Shown here: positions 44,124-53,667 of the stretch, one piece after another
Layout: every line of letters starts with the position of its first letter
Numbering within the stretch: the first letter of the stretch is position 1
DNA from: Erythrobacter sp. JK5
GTDB lineage: Bacteria; Pseudomonadota; Alphaproteobacteria; Sphingomonadales; Sphingomonadaceae
DNA length: 64,000 bases
Assembly (NCBI RefSeq): GCF_018205975.1
Contig: NZ_CP073577.1
Span: 2,976,001-3,040,000 of the forward strand
Direction: 5' to 3'
Program-made: the position numbers and the translations under genes
The notes under the pieces: model-generated
The model's database searches: none
The model's input: only the letters and a program-made list of their open reading frames with translations
What the model was told of the DNA's origin: nothing

Positions 44124-46288
44124 CGCCGCGCTACCCTGCCGTTGCCTTCCATCGCCTTGTCCTCGTTGGCGCGCTGGATCACGTAGGCCCGGATCGCTTC
44201 GATTTCCGCCTTGCTGAGGCTGTCGGCAAAGCTTGCCATGCCGTTGTCCTTGAGCAGCCCGTCATGCACCACCGCTGCCCAGGCGCGCGCATCGCCAAGC
44301 GATCCGGCGCGGCGCAGATCGGGCAGCACGGTCGAACCGACCGCCGCCGGCGCGTGGCAGACGGCGCAATAGCGGGCGTATTTCTGCGCGCCCAGCGCGA
44401 TGGTTTCGGGCGATGCGCGGCTTGGCGGCGGATCGAGCGGCAGGCTGGCAAGCTCCAGTTCGGGCGGCAATTCGCCGCTCGCGCCAAGCTTGAACACCAG
44501 CAGCCGAGAGATGTTCTTCACCGGTGCCTTGCTGTTGAGCAGAGCGCCGTCGACGGTGATCGCATAGGCACCGCCCCATCCTGCCAGAACCGCGACATAT
44601 TGTTCGCCATCGACGGTATACGTGATCGGCGGGGCGACGACGCCGGTTTGTGCGGCAAAGCTCCACAGCTGTTCGCCGGTCGCGGCGCTGTAGGCGTTGA
44701 ATTCGCTGCCGGCCGTGCCCTGGAACACGAGACCCCCGCCGGTCGCCAGCAGCCCGCCATTCCACGGGCCGGGATGCTCCACGCTCCAGCGTGGTTCCTG
44801 CTTGACCGGATCCCAGGCGACCAGCATGCCCTTGAGCGTGCCCGCCACCTCGCGCCGGATGCCGAGATCGGGCGGCAAATCCCCTGCGCCGAGGTTGAAC
44901 CCGACATTGAAGCCGCGCGCGCGGTCCGGCTTCCAGTCGGCTTCGGGCGCGTAGACCATTCCCGCTTCGAAGGCCGGGATATAGACCAGGTTTTCGCCCG
45001 GATGATACGCCATCGGATGCCAGTTGTGCCCGCCCAGCGCGCCCGGCGTAACCAGCGCGGGCTGGCCGGTCTTGTCGACCCGTGCCTCGGGGTTTTCTAT
45101 CGGTCGCCCGGTTTCGGGGTCGATCCCGCTCGCCCAGTTGACGGAAACATAGGGCTTGGCGCTGATGAACTCGCCGGTCGCGCGGTCGATCACGTAGAAA
45201 AACCCGTTCTTGGGCGCCTGCATGATGACCTGCCGCTGGGCCCCGTCGATTTCCATGTCGGCGAGGATCATGTGCTGGGTGGCCGTGTAATCCCATGTTT
45301 CGCCCGGCGTGGTCTGGTAATGCCAGACATACTCGCCGGTATCGGGCCGGATCGCGACGATGCTGGAAAGGTAGAGGTTGTCTCCGTCGCCGGTCCCGTC
45401 CTCGCCGGGCGAGCGATAGGCGCGGTTCCACGGGGATCCGTTGCCGACCCCGATGTAGAGCAGGCCAAGGTCGGGATCGTAGGCCATCGAATCCCACACC
45501 GTGCCGCCCCCGCCGATCGCGTCGGACGCGGCGAGCACATCGGTATTCCAGGTCTCCGCCGCCGTTTTCAGATATTCGGGAGAGCTTTCATCCTCTGTCC
45601 CTTCGGGCACGGTGTAGAACCGCCACAATTCCTCGCCATCGCGCGCGTCGTAGGCCGCGACGTAGCCGCGCACACCAAATTCCGCGCCGCCATTGCCGAT
45701 GATGATCTTCCCGTCGATCACCCGCGGCGCGCCGGTCACGGTGTAGCTTTGCGACTGGTCGACCGTCACCGTTTCCCACTGCACTTTCCCGGTATCGCGA
45801 TCGAGCGCGACCAGCCGCCCGTCGAGCGTGCCGAGGAACAGGCTGTCGCCCCAGGTCGCCAGCCCGCGATTGACCACGTCGCAGCAGGCCTTGACCCCGG
45901 TTTCGCCCGGAACTTCGGGATCGTATTCCCACAGCTTCTCGCCGGTAGCAGCGTCGAACGCCTTCACCTTGCTCCATGCGGTGGTGAGGTAGAGCCGCCC
46001 GTCGATCACCAGCGGGGTCGCTTCCTGCCCGCGCGCGGTGTCCATATCCGCGAACCAGGCGAGGCCGAGCTGGCCGACATTGCCCGTGTCGATCTGGTCG
46101 AGCGGAGAATAGCGCTGCTCGGAATAGGTCCGCCCGTGGGTGATCCAGTTGGCGGTGTCGTCGCCCGCCGATACCAGCGTCGCCGAGGTGACGCGGCCGT
46201 CAGCCCCGCCCCCGAGAATGTCCTTGCATCCCGCCAGCGCCAGCACTGCGGCGCACGCGGCTGGGACAGCCCAACGCGTGATGTTCAT
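44120..46288 (-). CDS. PQQ-dependent alcohol dehydrogenase with cytochrome c domain
   Basis: A 722-residue quinohemoprotein, anchored as a lipoprotein (lipobox LALAGC, Cys21). The PQQ domain shows the eight-blade W-motif repeats (LYLTTAWSKVKAFDAATGEKLWEYDP), the vicinal disulfide ACC and the metal Asp-rich WDYTATQ region. The C-terminal domain has a CAVCHA haem site, so electrons pass to a cytochrome. It would oxidise an alcohol at the periplasmic side and need PQQ. Ribosome site gggagagg supports ATG 46288. Confidence 0.93.
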   Translation of the reverse strand: MNITRWAVPAACAAVLALAGCKDILGGGADGRVTSATLVSAGDDTANWITHGRTYSEQRYSPLDQIDTGNVGQLGLAWFADMDTARGQEATPLVIDGRLYLTTAWSKVKAFDAATGEKLWEYDPEVPGETGVKACCDVVNRGLATWGDSLFLGTLDGRLVALDRDTGKVQWETVTVDQSQSYTVTGAPRVIDGKIIIGNGGAEFGVRGYVAAYDARDGEELWRFYTVPEGTEDESSPEYLKTAAETWNTDVLAASDAIGGGGTVWDSMAYDPDLGLLYIGVGNGSPWNRAYRSPGEDGTGDGDNLYLSSIVAIRPDTGEYVWHYQTTPGETWDYTATQHMILADMEIDGAQRQVIMQAPKNGFFYVIDRATGEFISAKPYVSVNWASGIDPETGRPIENPEARVDKTGQPALVTPGALGGHNWHPMAYHPGENLVYIPAFEAGMVYAPEADWKPDRARGFNVGFNLGAGDLPPDLGIRREVAGTLKGMLVAWDPVKQEPRWSVEHPGPWNGGLLATGGGLVFQGTAGSEFNAYSAATGEQLWSFAAQTGVVAPPITYTVDGEQYVAVLAGWGGAYAITVDGALLNSKAPVKNISRLLVFKLGASGELPPELELASLPLDPPPSRASPETIALGAQKYARYCAVCHAPAAVGSTVLPDLRRAGSLGDARAWAAVVHDGLLKDNGMASFADSLSKAEIEAIRAYVIQRANEDKAMEGNGRVARR

Positions 46289-46395
46289 GAAGCCTCTCCC
46301 TCTTGCGCCGCATGTTGCCGCGCAAGTGATTGCTTGTCCATTGTTCGGCAATGAGTCTATGCTCACAAACGGGAGCGACAATTGGGGAGAGCATC

Positions 46396-46863
46396 ATGAG
46401 CGACAGCGAGAATCAGCAGGGCGGCAAGGCGCAGAGCCTGTCCCGCCGCCAGTTCGGGGCCATCACCGGTGCCGCCGCCGTGGCTGCGGGAACTCCGGGG
46501 ATCGCGCAGGCGGCCGGGTTTACCGGCCCAGCCCGGTTCACCGAAAAGACTGTCAGCCTGGCCACCGGCAACGGGCCGGTCGGTGCATATTTCATCCACC
46601 CGGCGGATGGCGCGCACCCCGCGGTGCTGACCTGGCCGGGCGATACCGGGCTGGGCGAGGGCAGCCGCGCCACAGCGCGGCGGCTCGCGCACAAGGGCTA
46701 TGCCGTGCTGGTGCTCGACCGCGAGAGCGGCGATGCCGAAGCGGTTCCCGGCGATGCCGAAGCGGCGCTGAAGTGGCTCGAATCGCAGCCGCAGATCGAT
46801 GCGGAGCGCGGCATCGGTACGCCCGACTGGGCGGAACTTCGCGCGGAGCGCGGCCTCAACTGA
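46396..46863 (+). CDS. Tat-exported, shortened dienelactone-hydrolase-like protein
   Basis: A 155-residue protein with a twin-arginine signal (SRRQFGAITGAAAVAAGTPG). The mature part aligns with the first half of the dienelactone hydrolase encoded downstream (YFIHPADGAHPAVLTWPGD, GYAVLVLDRE, GIGT), but ends just before the position of the nucleophile and lacks the catalytic triad. It is a shortened paralogue, perhaps a pseudogene remnant or a binding protein. A hairpin aacgggcc / ggcccgtt at 46870-46893 separates it from the next gene. Confidence 0.7.
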   Translation: MSDSENQQGGKAQSLSRRQFGAITGAAAVAAGTPGIAQAAGFTGPARFTEKTVSLATGNGPVGAYFIHPADGAHPAVLTWPGDTGLGEGSRATARRLAHKGYAVLVLDRESGDAEAVPGDAEAALKWLESQPQIDAERGIGTPDWAELRAERGLN

Positions 46864-46922
46864 AGCAACGGGCCGGTCACATGGCCCGTTAAGACCCGAT
46901 CGAGGGCAATGGGAGTGCGGCG

Positions 46923-47804
46923 ATGTGCGACGAAGCCAGGCTGGAAAGCTGGGCGCGCGAGGCGATCTCGCGGCGGCGGTTCGGCGCGCTGACCGGCGCT
47001 GCGGTAGTCGCGGCCTGCACGCCGACAGGCGAAGTGGCGAATGGCGAGCCGGGATCGGCGATCGAATTGTCGGAGACCGCCGTGACCTTCGCGACCGCCG
47101 ACGGGACGATGGATGCGTTCTTCGTCCATCCGGCCGACGGCAAGCATCCCGGCGTTATCCTGTGGCCCGACATTGCCTCGATCCGCGAAAGCAAGCGCAA
47201 CATGGCGCGGCGGCTGGCCGGCGAAGGCTACGCCGTGCTGGTGCTCAACCCCTATTATCGCGACGTGACCGGCGAACAATACGCCGACTTTGCGGCATTC
47301 GCGGCGGATGGAGGCTTTCAGAAAGTCCGCCCGTGGCGGGGCAAGCTCGATGCGGATTCGATCGGCCGCGATGCGAGTGCGGCGGCCGGATGGCTCGACC
47401 GGCAGGACGCGGTCGACACCGCGAAGGGTATCGGGACGCAGGGGTACTGCATGGGCGGACCGTTCACCGTGTGGAGCGCGGCGGCGGTGCCGGGCCGGAT
47501 CAGAGCGGCGGCAAGCTTCCACGGCGGCGGACTGGTCCGCGAGGATGACGACAAGAGCCCGCACAGGCTGCTCGATGAAACCCAGGCCAGTTTCCTGATC
47601 GCAATCGCGCAGGACGACGACGCGGAGGCTCCACAGGACAAGCTGACTTTCGGCGAAGCGGCAGCGAGTGCGGGACGCCCGGCGACGATCCGGGTATACG
47701 AAGGGGACCACGGCTGGACCGTCCCCGACAGCCCGGCCTACGCCGAACCCGCTGCCGAAGCCGCGTATGCCGATCTGCTGGAGCTTTACCGCGGGGCGCT
47801 GTAG
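46923..47804 (+). CDS. Dienelactone hydrolase family protein, Tat lipoprotein
   Basis: A 293-residue protein with a twin-arginine signal (SRRRFGALTGAAVVAACTP) that also has a lipobox (VAAC, Cys32). The hydrolase core holds the nucleophile in GYCMGG (Cys176) and the His in YEGDHGW near 256, with Asp in between; the Cys nucleophile is typical of dienelactone hydrolases. Periplasmic or membrane-anchored lactone/ester hydrolysis is inferred, but the substrate is unknown. It is a paralogue of the shortened gene upstream. Confidence 0.85.
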   Translation: MCDEARLESWAREAISRRRFGALTGAAVVAACTPTGEVANGEPGSAIELSETAVTFATADGTMDAFFVHPADGKHPGVILWPDIASIRESKRNMARRLAGEGYAVLVLNPYYRDVTGEQYADFAAFAADGGFQKVRPWRGKLDADSIGRDASAAAGWLDRQDAVDTAKGIGTQGYCMGGPFTVWSAAAVPGRIRAAASFHGGGLVREDDDKSPHRLLDETQASFLIAIAQDDDAEAPQDKLTFGEAAASAGRPATIRVYEGDHGWTVPDSPAYAEPAAEAAYADLLELYRGAL

Positions 47805-47813
47805 CCGCGGGCG

Positions 47814-48821
47814 CTAGCCGCCTTCCGACCAGGACTGGCTCTGATGGTCGCCCGGGTCGGCATTTCCGCGCGCTTTCGCCCGCTCGTTGCTGAGACCGAA
47901 CCGCCCGAACCGGCGGTAGCGCTGCATCCACTTGTCGAGAAACAGACCCAGCGGACGCGGTTCGATCCCCAGGTCGGCAAAGGTGCGATGTTCGCCCGAG
48001 ACCGTGCTGCCGGGCTTCAGCAGCGTCCATTGGTCGCGGCTCATCGGAGTGAGGGGGAGCGCGGCGAACAGGCCGGACACACCGTCGGGCATGGCGAGAA
48101 ACCTGCGGGTGCGCCCCTGCGCTTCGGCGATCCGCCGGTTGATCTCCATCATGCTCAGCTGCTCGGGGCCGCCCAGCTCGTAAATGTGCCCGCCATGCGC
48201 GGCCGGGTCTTCCAGCGCGACCGCAATCGATTCGGCCACGTCATCGACATAGACCAGCTGCAGCTTCGCTTCCGGTCCGAACACCGGCAGCACCGGCAGG
48301 ACCTCGATCATCTGGCCGAACATGTTGAGGAAATTGTCGTCCTTCCCGAACACGATCGAAGGCCGCAGGATCGTCGCCTCGGGGAAGGCGTCCAGCACCT
48401 TGGTTTCCCCCAGTGCCTTGCCGCGGGCATAGGCGGCGCTCGAACCCGCATCGGCACCGATCGCGCTGACATGGACGAATCCCCTGACGCCGCCCGCCTT
48501 GGCGATGCGCGCCATCGTGCCCGGCGCTTCGCCCATCAGCTGCTCGAGATCGCCCGCGAACGCGCCGACCAGATTCACGACGAAATCCGCTCCTTCGAGC
48601 GCAGCCGCCATGCTGTCCTCGCGCGTGATGTCGCAGCGCGCGAATTGCAGCTGCCCGAGATTGGCGAGCGGTTTGAGCACATGCGCCTTTTCCGGGTTGC
48701 GGCTGGCAATCCTGAGCCGCGCGCCGCGTTCGAGCAATGCCTGCGCGACGTAGTTTCCGATATACCCCCCTCCGCCGAAGACGGTGACGAGCTGGTCGGT
48801 AAGCGGCGATTTGATGGTCAT
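47814..48821 (-). CDS. NDUFA9-like NAD(P)-binding oxidoreductase
   Basis: A 335-residue atypical short-chain dehydrogenase: VTVFGGGGYIGNYVAQALLERG near the start is the dinucleotide site, then FVNLVGAFAG and ILRPSIVFGKDDNFLN. These are features of the complex I assembly/NDUFA9 and YwnB-like group. ATG 48821 precedes the conserved region; ATG at 48866 lies in the same frame upstream. The 196 bases to the tRNA on the other strand hold no gene. Confidence 0.85.
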   Translation of the reverse strand: MTIKSPLTDQLVTVFGGGGYIGNYVAQALLERGARLRIASRNPEKAHVLKPLANLGQLQFARCDITREDSMAAALEGADFVVNLVGAFAGDLEQLMGEAPGTMARIAKAGGVRGFVHVSAIGADAGSSAAYARGKALGETKVLDAFPEATILRPSIVFGKDDNFLNMFGQMIEVLPVLPVFGPEAKLQLVYVDDVAESIAVALEDPAAHGGHIYELGGPEQLSMMEINRRIAEAQGRTRRFLAMPDGVSGLFAALPLTPMSRDQWTLLKPGSTVSGEHRTFADLGIEPRPLGLFLDKWMQRYRRFGRFGLSNERAKARGNADPGDHQSQSWSEGG

Positions 48822-49017
48822 GGTCCTGCTGATCCCGGATTCGGTCACACATGCTGGCTGCGCCATGCTTCAACGCGGCGCAATCGGCAAGCGTTCCGGC
48901 CCGATCGTGCGCCGCCGCTGCCCTGGCCTGCGAAACCGGCGTTGACAGGGTGGCACTGCAATCGCTAGTAGCCCGCGCCTACCCAGCGGCGGCATCCGAC
49001 GACCGACCGCGCTCCGT

Positions 49018-49104
<87 letters not shown>

Positions 49105-49218
49105 TTTGTTCTCATCAGAACGTTCCAAAACATTGCAGAAATGGCGGAATTCTGCCATTCTTGACCTCTAGCGCAGAAAGCGAGGTCTTGTTTTGTTCCG
49201 CTTTGTTCCAACGTCTGT

Positions 49219-49279
49219 GGGGGCCTCGGCTGGGGGCTCCAGCTCAAAAGGCCCCAACTTCCAAAAAAGTGAGGCCCCC
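49219..49279 (+). promoter_or_regulatory. Long inverted repeat over the integrase start region
   Basis: The nine bases gggggcctc (49219-49227) are repeated inverted as gaggccccc (49271-49279), three bases before the integrase ATG. The only Shine-Dalgarno-like sequence (gagg, 49271-49274) lies inside the right arm, so folding would hide it. A smaller G-rich/C-rich pair lies between. Confidence 0.55.
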
Positions 49280-49281
49280 AA

Positions 49282-50490
49282 ATGAGCCTCAATGTGCAGG
49301 AAATCAAAGGCTTCCGGGCTGCCGACAAGTCGTATAAGAAATACGACTCGCGGGGGCTGCTGCTTCTGGTGAAGCCCAACGGCTCCAAGCTCTGGTATTT
49401 CAAGTACCGCTTCGGCGGGAAGGAAAAGAAGCTGCCCATCGGCGCGTTCCCAGAGGTCAGCTTGTCGCAAGCGCGCCAGCTTCGCGACCGAGCGCGGCTC
49501 AAGGTTTCCGATGGCATTGATCCGATGTTGGAGCGCAAGCGCAAGAAGGCCAGGATCAAGCTAGGTGCGGCGAACACCTTCGAGGTCATCGCCAATAAGT
49601 ACATCGACGAGAAGATGGTACCGGAAGGTCGGGCGGAGGCCACGCTGCGCAAGGCGCGCTGGTTCCTCGAACTGCTCAAGCCCGCAATCGGCAATATGCC
49701 AATCAACGATGTCGATCCGCAGCTGATGCTGGCGGCGCTCAAAAAGCTCGAGGCCAAAGGCAATCTCGAAACCGCAAAGAAATGCCGTTCGTTTGCAAGC
49801 CGGGTCTTCAGGTACGGCGCTGCTCTTGGTCAGTGCCAAACCGATCCAACCTCGATCCTGCAAGGCGCGCTGGTCACGCCCAAAGCACGGCATTACGCGG
49901 CGATCCTTGAACCCGAAAAGTTGGGCGGGCTACTGCGTGCTATCGATGATTTCGAATGTTACCCGGCGACGAAGTTCGCCCTGAAGATTGCACCACATGT
50001 CTTTGTGCGGCCCGGTGAGCTTCGCCATGGCGAGTGGAACGAGATCGATTGGGACAAGGCCACCTGGACAATTCCGGAAGGCAAGATGAAAGCGCGGAGG
50101 ACCCATGTGGTGCCTCTATCACGCCAGGTGTTGGAACTGTTCCGAGAGCTAAAATCGATTACCGGCAGCAAGGGGTATATCTTCCCTGCGTTTCATACGG
50201 GCCAGCGCCCAATGAGCGAGAATACTATCAACGCTGCATTTCGGCGTATGGGGTTCACCAAAGACGAAGTGACAGCGCATGGCCTGCGCTCAACGGCCTC
50301 GACCATGCTCAACGAGAGCGGGCTCTGGCATCCCGACGCCATAGAGCGCGCTCTCGCCCACGGGGACAGCAACGCTATTCGCGGCGTCTACAATCGCGGG
50401 AACTACTGGGATGAACGCGTAAAGATGGCGCAATGGTGGAGCGACTATCTTGATGAGCTTCGACGAGGCGAAACGAGCCGCGGAACGTAA
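49282..50490 (+). CDS. int: Tyrosine recombinase (P4-type integrase, DUF4102)
   Basis: A 402-residue integrase with a DUF4102 N-terminal domain (GFRAADKSYKKYDSRGLLLLVKPNGSKLWYFKYRF), a core-binding SAM-like region (about 100-200) and a catalytic domain with R243 (RPGELRHGEW), H333/R336 (HGLRSTAS), H360 (LAHGD) and Y370 (GVYNRG). It would insert the island into tRNA-Leu. All catalytic residues are present, so it should be active. See the inverted repeat before the start. Confidence 0.93.
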   Translation: MSLNVQEIKGFRAADKSYKKYDSRGLLLLVKPNGSKLWYFKYRFGGKEKKLPIGAFPEVSLSQARQLRDRARLKVSDGIDPMLERKRKKARIKLGAANTFEVIANKYIDEKMVPEGRAEATLRKARWFLELLKPAIGNMPINDVDPQLMLAALKKLEAKGNLETAKKCRSFASRVFRYGAALGQCQTDPTSILQGALVTPKARHYAAILEPEKLGGLLRAIDDFECYPATKFALKIAPHVFVRPGELRHGEWNEIDWDKATWTIPEGKMKARRTHVVPLSRQVLELFRELKSITGSKGYIFPAFHTGQRPMSENTINAAFRRMGFTKDEVTAHGLRSTASTMLNESGLWHPDAIERALAHGDSNAIRGVYNRGNYWDERVKMAQWWSDYLDELRRGETSRGT

Positions 50491-50696
50491 GGTTAAATGT
50501 AGGAAGCCTTGCGCCCTCAACTCGGTCGGTTGGCTGGTCGCCGCGCAGACCCAATAGCTGCCGATGCCCGCTCCATATTTCAGTGTAACCCGCATAGAAC
50601 TAGTCGAGCGACAGGCAGTGCGCAGCCACCGAAGCAGATGACAACCGCAAAACCAGAAGTTATTCCTCCCTTCGACGTGATCAACAGGGGGAAATC

Positions 50697-51548
50697 TTGA
50701 GCAACGAGCTGGCAACCGTCGACCGCAAGAACTCCATTCCAGCGCATCACTTCAGAGTGCACTTGGACGTAACCAAGCCAGTGCCCGCCGAATACGCCGC
50801 ACAACTGATCAGAATGATCGTTGAAGATCTTCGGGGTTGGGGCTTCGATAAAGTCGAATTGGTCTCCGCCGGTCGGGGCAGCTTTGAGGTCGAGCTTGCG
50901 ACTGACCAAAAGGCTCGCGTTGACCTCGACAAAAGCCGTGTCGAACTTGCCATCGCGCGGCTCAAGCTCAAGATCACGATAGTCGGGGCAGGAACAGCCT
51001 TGCTCGGTGCGGGTGTACTTCTCGCCGAAAAAGTTCTCACAGGTGACGAGACCACGGGAGAAACTGTTCAACATATTCTCGACACATGCGACGGTCGCAG
51101 GTGCTCGATTACGGTAGGTGACGATGTGATCGTTATCGATCGCGATGAGATGACCGGCTACGCCTATTCGCTCGAGGAAGAGCCCGAACCGATTTCTCTC
51201 GAAAGTGCCGTCTCGACCGAGCAGTTAGAGGTGGACATCGGGGATCGAACTCAACGCCGCAAGCGCCCCGACGCTTGGCTGTTAAACACTGCGCGCCCCG
51301 AAGATCAGGACCAAACCACCGACGTCGTCCTGCCGGATGAATCCGACGAACCAAACCTTATCAGGCGCACTATCATAGGTTGGGTGAACAAATACGAGGG
51401 CGACCTCGAGATTGAAGGGCCCGAAGGCATCTTCATCGTCAAAGGGCTCGTGACCAGACTGGACATCCAAGAAGGCGACAGCCTCCGGCTGCACGGCTTG
51501 ACCGATGGGCAGCAAATTTGGCCAGAAAGCATCACGCTGCTAGAATAA
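50697..51548 (+). CDS. Hypothetical protein with one membrane segment (TTG start)
   Basis: A 283-residue protein, read from TTG at 50697 with a gggggaaatc ribosome site. Residues 1-90 are soluble with a helix-strand look (VPAEYAAQLIRMIVEDLRGWGFDKVELVS); one membrane segment lies about 95-113 (ITIVGAGTALLGAGVLLAE); the C-terminal 140 residues are acidic and may form a beta-rich domain (EGIFIVKGLVTRLDIQEGDSLRL). No family is recognised. It is island cargo. Confidence 0.6.
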   Translation: MSNELATVDRKNSIPAHHFRVHLDVTKPVPAEYAAQLIRMIVEDLRGWGFDKVELVSAGRGSFEVELATDQKARVDLDKSRVELAIARLKLKITIVGAGTALLGAGVLLAEKVLTGDETTGETVQHILDTCDGRRCSITVGDDVIVIDRDEMTGYAYSLEEEPEPISLESAVSTEQLEVDIGDRTQRRKRPDAWLLNTARPEDQDQTTDVVLPDESDEPNLIRRTIIGWVNKYEGDLEIEGPEGIFIVKGLVTRLDIQEGDSLRLHGLTDGQQIWPESITLLE

Positions 51549-51562
51549 CTGCGGGTCGAACA

Positions 51563-51919
51563 TCACGCCGCCTCACTTTTCTGCTGGCGCCTACGAGGTG
51601 CCAGCTCCCAGACCTTCGGCATTTTGGCGATGTTCAACTTCTCGCGAAGCTACTCGGCCGCGTTTGGATCGCACTTTATCATCACCTGATCTTCGAGCGC
51701 GCCATCGAACACCGGCGGTCCCGCCCACCGCTCGGTCAATGCGGCACAGTCGACCCGATTGACCGTATCGTCGCCCAGTAGCTCGCCGAACCTGGTCAGC
51801 ACATTGATTGGTCGGGATGCGCGGTCGAAATCGCCGTCACGTCGCGGACCTAGGCCGAGGCGCGACTTTTCGCGATTAAACGTCAAGCTCTTGATCACCG
51901 CATCCCAAAAGCCAAATGT
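51563..51919 (-). pseudogene. Remnant of an island gene with an in-frame TAG
   Basis: On the minus strand a coding-like stretch (SLTFNREKSRLGLGPRRDGD, LTRFGELLGDDTVNRVDC) has no start codon nearby, and after CDPNAAE it meets TAG at 51650-51652; the frame then continues as LREKLNIAKMPKVWELAPRR to TGA at 51563. This looks like a decayed gene, cut at the 5' end and broken by a nonsense codon. I do not recognise the family. The rest of the gap to the gene at 51963 is short. Confidence 0.35.
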
Positions 51920-51962
51920 CTGCGTTCGACACAGTACCAATCGAACCGCCGAAGGCCGGGCG

Positions 51963-52187
51963 CTAAGCGCCCGGTTCCTTCTTCTCGTCGTCCAGCGGCG
52001 TGCGCAGGACGATCCGGCCATTGATCGGCACCACCTCCAGTTGAAGCGAAAAGCCCTTGCGGTCGCGGTGGAACCACGCAGTTCCAATGCGGGTCCAGAA
52101 ACCTTTGTCGCCCTTGTTGGCGACATGCCAGGCGAGGAAGTCCGGCGGATTGGTTTCCTGAGCGGGTGCGGTATTGCTGCGTGCCAT
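51963..52187 (-). CDS. 74-residue conserved hypothetical protein
   Basis: A small protein starting MARSNTAPAQETNPPDFLAW, with KGFWTRIGTAWFHRDRKGFSL and closing in an acidic tail. Its layout, an ATG with an aaagga site and placement in an island suggest a real gene of the plasmid/ICE type seen in sphingomonads. Function unknown. Confidence 0.7.
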   Translation of the reverse strand: MARSNTAPAQETNPPDFLAWHVANKGDKGFWTRIGTAWFHRDRKGFSLQLEVVPINGRIVLRTPLDDEKKEPGA

Positions 52188-52437
52188 GATGATTTCCTTT
52201 CGTGTCTGGTGGCTCGTTGCACCAAACAGGAAGGCCGCACGTCCTAGGGCAGGATTCATGTCCAACACGGGTGACCCCGGCGAAGGCCGGGGGAACCGGC
52301 GCGGGCCGGACATTGAAGGCTGACCGCGTGCGGCCAGTTGGGGTGCCCAAGAACGGAACCGCCTGATCGAAAGGCAACCAAATACATGGCTATCCGTCAC
52401 ACTTGCGCGCAGGATCACTCTCGCCCAAACCTTCGCC

Positions 52438-53253
52438 ATGGCAATCGAGGGCAGTTCACGGAAACGCTGGAGCGAAGAAGAGACGGTGCTCGCGCTGTAT
52501 CTCTACTTCCAGCTGCCGTTCGGAAAGCTGCACTCGGGCAATCCGGAAATCCAGGAGCTTGCCGCTGCGCTCGGGCGCACGAACAGCTCGGTCGCCATGA
52601 AGCTTTGCAATTTCGCCAGCCTTGATCCCAAAATCATCGACAGCGGGCGCAAGGGTCTGGATGGTGCGTCCAAGCTGGATCGCGCCACCTATGCGGAATT
52701 CGGGCAGGATTGGACCGGTCTCGTTTCGCGGGCGGAAGACTTGTGGACTGCGCAGGTCCGACAGTTCGAACTGCCACCCCCGGCATCGCGTCTAAATGAG
52801 AAGCGCAGTGAATTCCGGTTCGAGCCTTATCAAGGCGAGTCCACGACACAGGCCCTTGTGAATCAGCGCGTCGGCCAGGACTTCTTCCGCCGTGCGGTGC
52901 TCGCCAATTACGAAGAGACTTGCTGCATCACAGGCATCGCCGATCCGCGCCTGCTCACCGCAAGCCACATCAAGCCATGGGGCAAGGACAGCGACAACCG
53001 GCACAACCCAGCCAATGGCCTGCTGCTTTCAGCGACACTCGACCGCGCCTTTGATCGGGGGCTGATCACGATTGATCGCCAACGGCGCATACGCGTCTCG
53101 CGGCAATTGCGCGAAAGCCAGAGCCGCGAGACGCGCGACTATTTCCAGCAATTCGAGAACGCGACCTTGCGCTCAGCAATCCGGTTCGATCCTGAACCGG
53201 CGTTTCTCGATTGGCACAATGAACACTGCTTTGTGGATCAACGCGCCGCCTGA
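52438..53253 (+). CDS. HNH endonuclease
   Basis: A 271-residue protein. After a helical N-terminal half (KRWSEEETVLALYLYFQLPF, a helix-turn-helix-like start seen in such nucleases), the C-terminal half has an HNH_2-type motif: CCITGIADPRLLTASHIKPW, then the His/Asn part (HNPANGLLLSATLDRAFDRG). It is typically a single-gene restriction-like or self-standing defence nuclease. It lies upstream of the type I restriction operon but on its own transcript. Confidence 0.88.
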   Translation: MAIEGSSRKRWSEEETVLALYLYFQLPFGKLHSGNPEIQELAAALGRTNSSVAMKLCNFASLDPKIIDSGRKGLDGASKLDRATYAEFGQDWTGLVSRAEDLWTAQVRQFELPPPASRLNEKRSEFRFEPYQGESTTQALVNQRVGQDFFRRAVLANYEETCCITGIADPRLLTASHIKPWGKDSDNRHNPANGLLLSATLDRAFDRGLITIDRQRRIRVSRQLRESQSRETRDYFQQFENATLRSAIRFDPEPAFLDWHNEHCFVDQRAA

Positions 53254-53283
53254 AGTGTCAGGCGGCGCGCGGACTGCCTCCCC

Positions 53284-53667
53284 TCAATGTTCGCTAGCAA
53301 GCATGATGGTGAGCACCCGCCGCGTAACGGCAGGATTGGCGGGGTCCTCGCTGCCGAACCGCAAATCGCGGTCATAGGCATCGATTTGCCAGAACACGGT
53401 TTCGGCAGGGCGCGCCGGTCGCGTCGTCGTCCAGCGACCATCGCTGTCCTGATAGATTGCCCCGAAATCGCGCTCGCCATAAGGATCATTGTCCGACGTG
53501 AAGGCGTCGAAGGTTTCAACCAGCTCACGCACTCGTGACTGATCTTCATCAGGCAAGGCCCGGAAGCCTTCGGTTGCAACGGCAACGCAGGCCAGGCCCA
53601 TTGCCTGCCGCGCCCGGTCATTGAGCCCAGCAATCCGCTCGCTGCGGGAGATTGTGCAGGCGCTCAT
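53284..53667 (-). CDS. DUF3768 family protein
   Basis: A 127-residue protein with the DUF3768 core TRRVLTIMLASEH at the C-terminus and DNDPYGERDFGAIY in the middle. Such proteins are frequent in sphingomonad plasmids and conjugative elements; the function is not known. The start overlaps the stop of the 62-residue gene upstream (ATGA), so both belong to one operon. Confidence 0.82.
   Translation of the reverse strand: MSACTISRSERIAGLNDRARQAMGLACVAVATEGFRALPDEDQSRVRELVETFDAFTSDNDPYGERDFGAIYQDSDGRWTTTRPARPAETVFWQIDAYDRDLRFGSEDPANPAVTRRVLTIMLASEH

Noticed and set aside
49139..49156. Second copy of the tRNA segment atggcggaatt after the tRNA
   Set aside because: Only 11 bases of the D-arm are shared, and the rest differs; not a tRNA fragment or clear att site.
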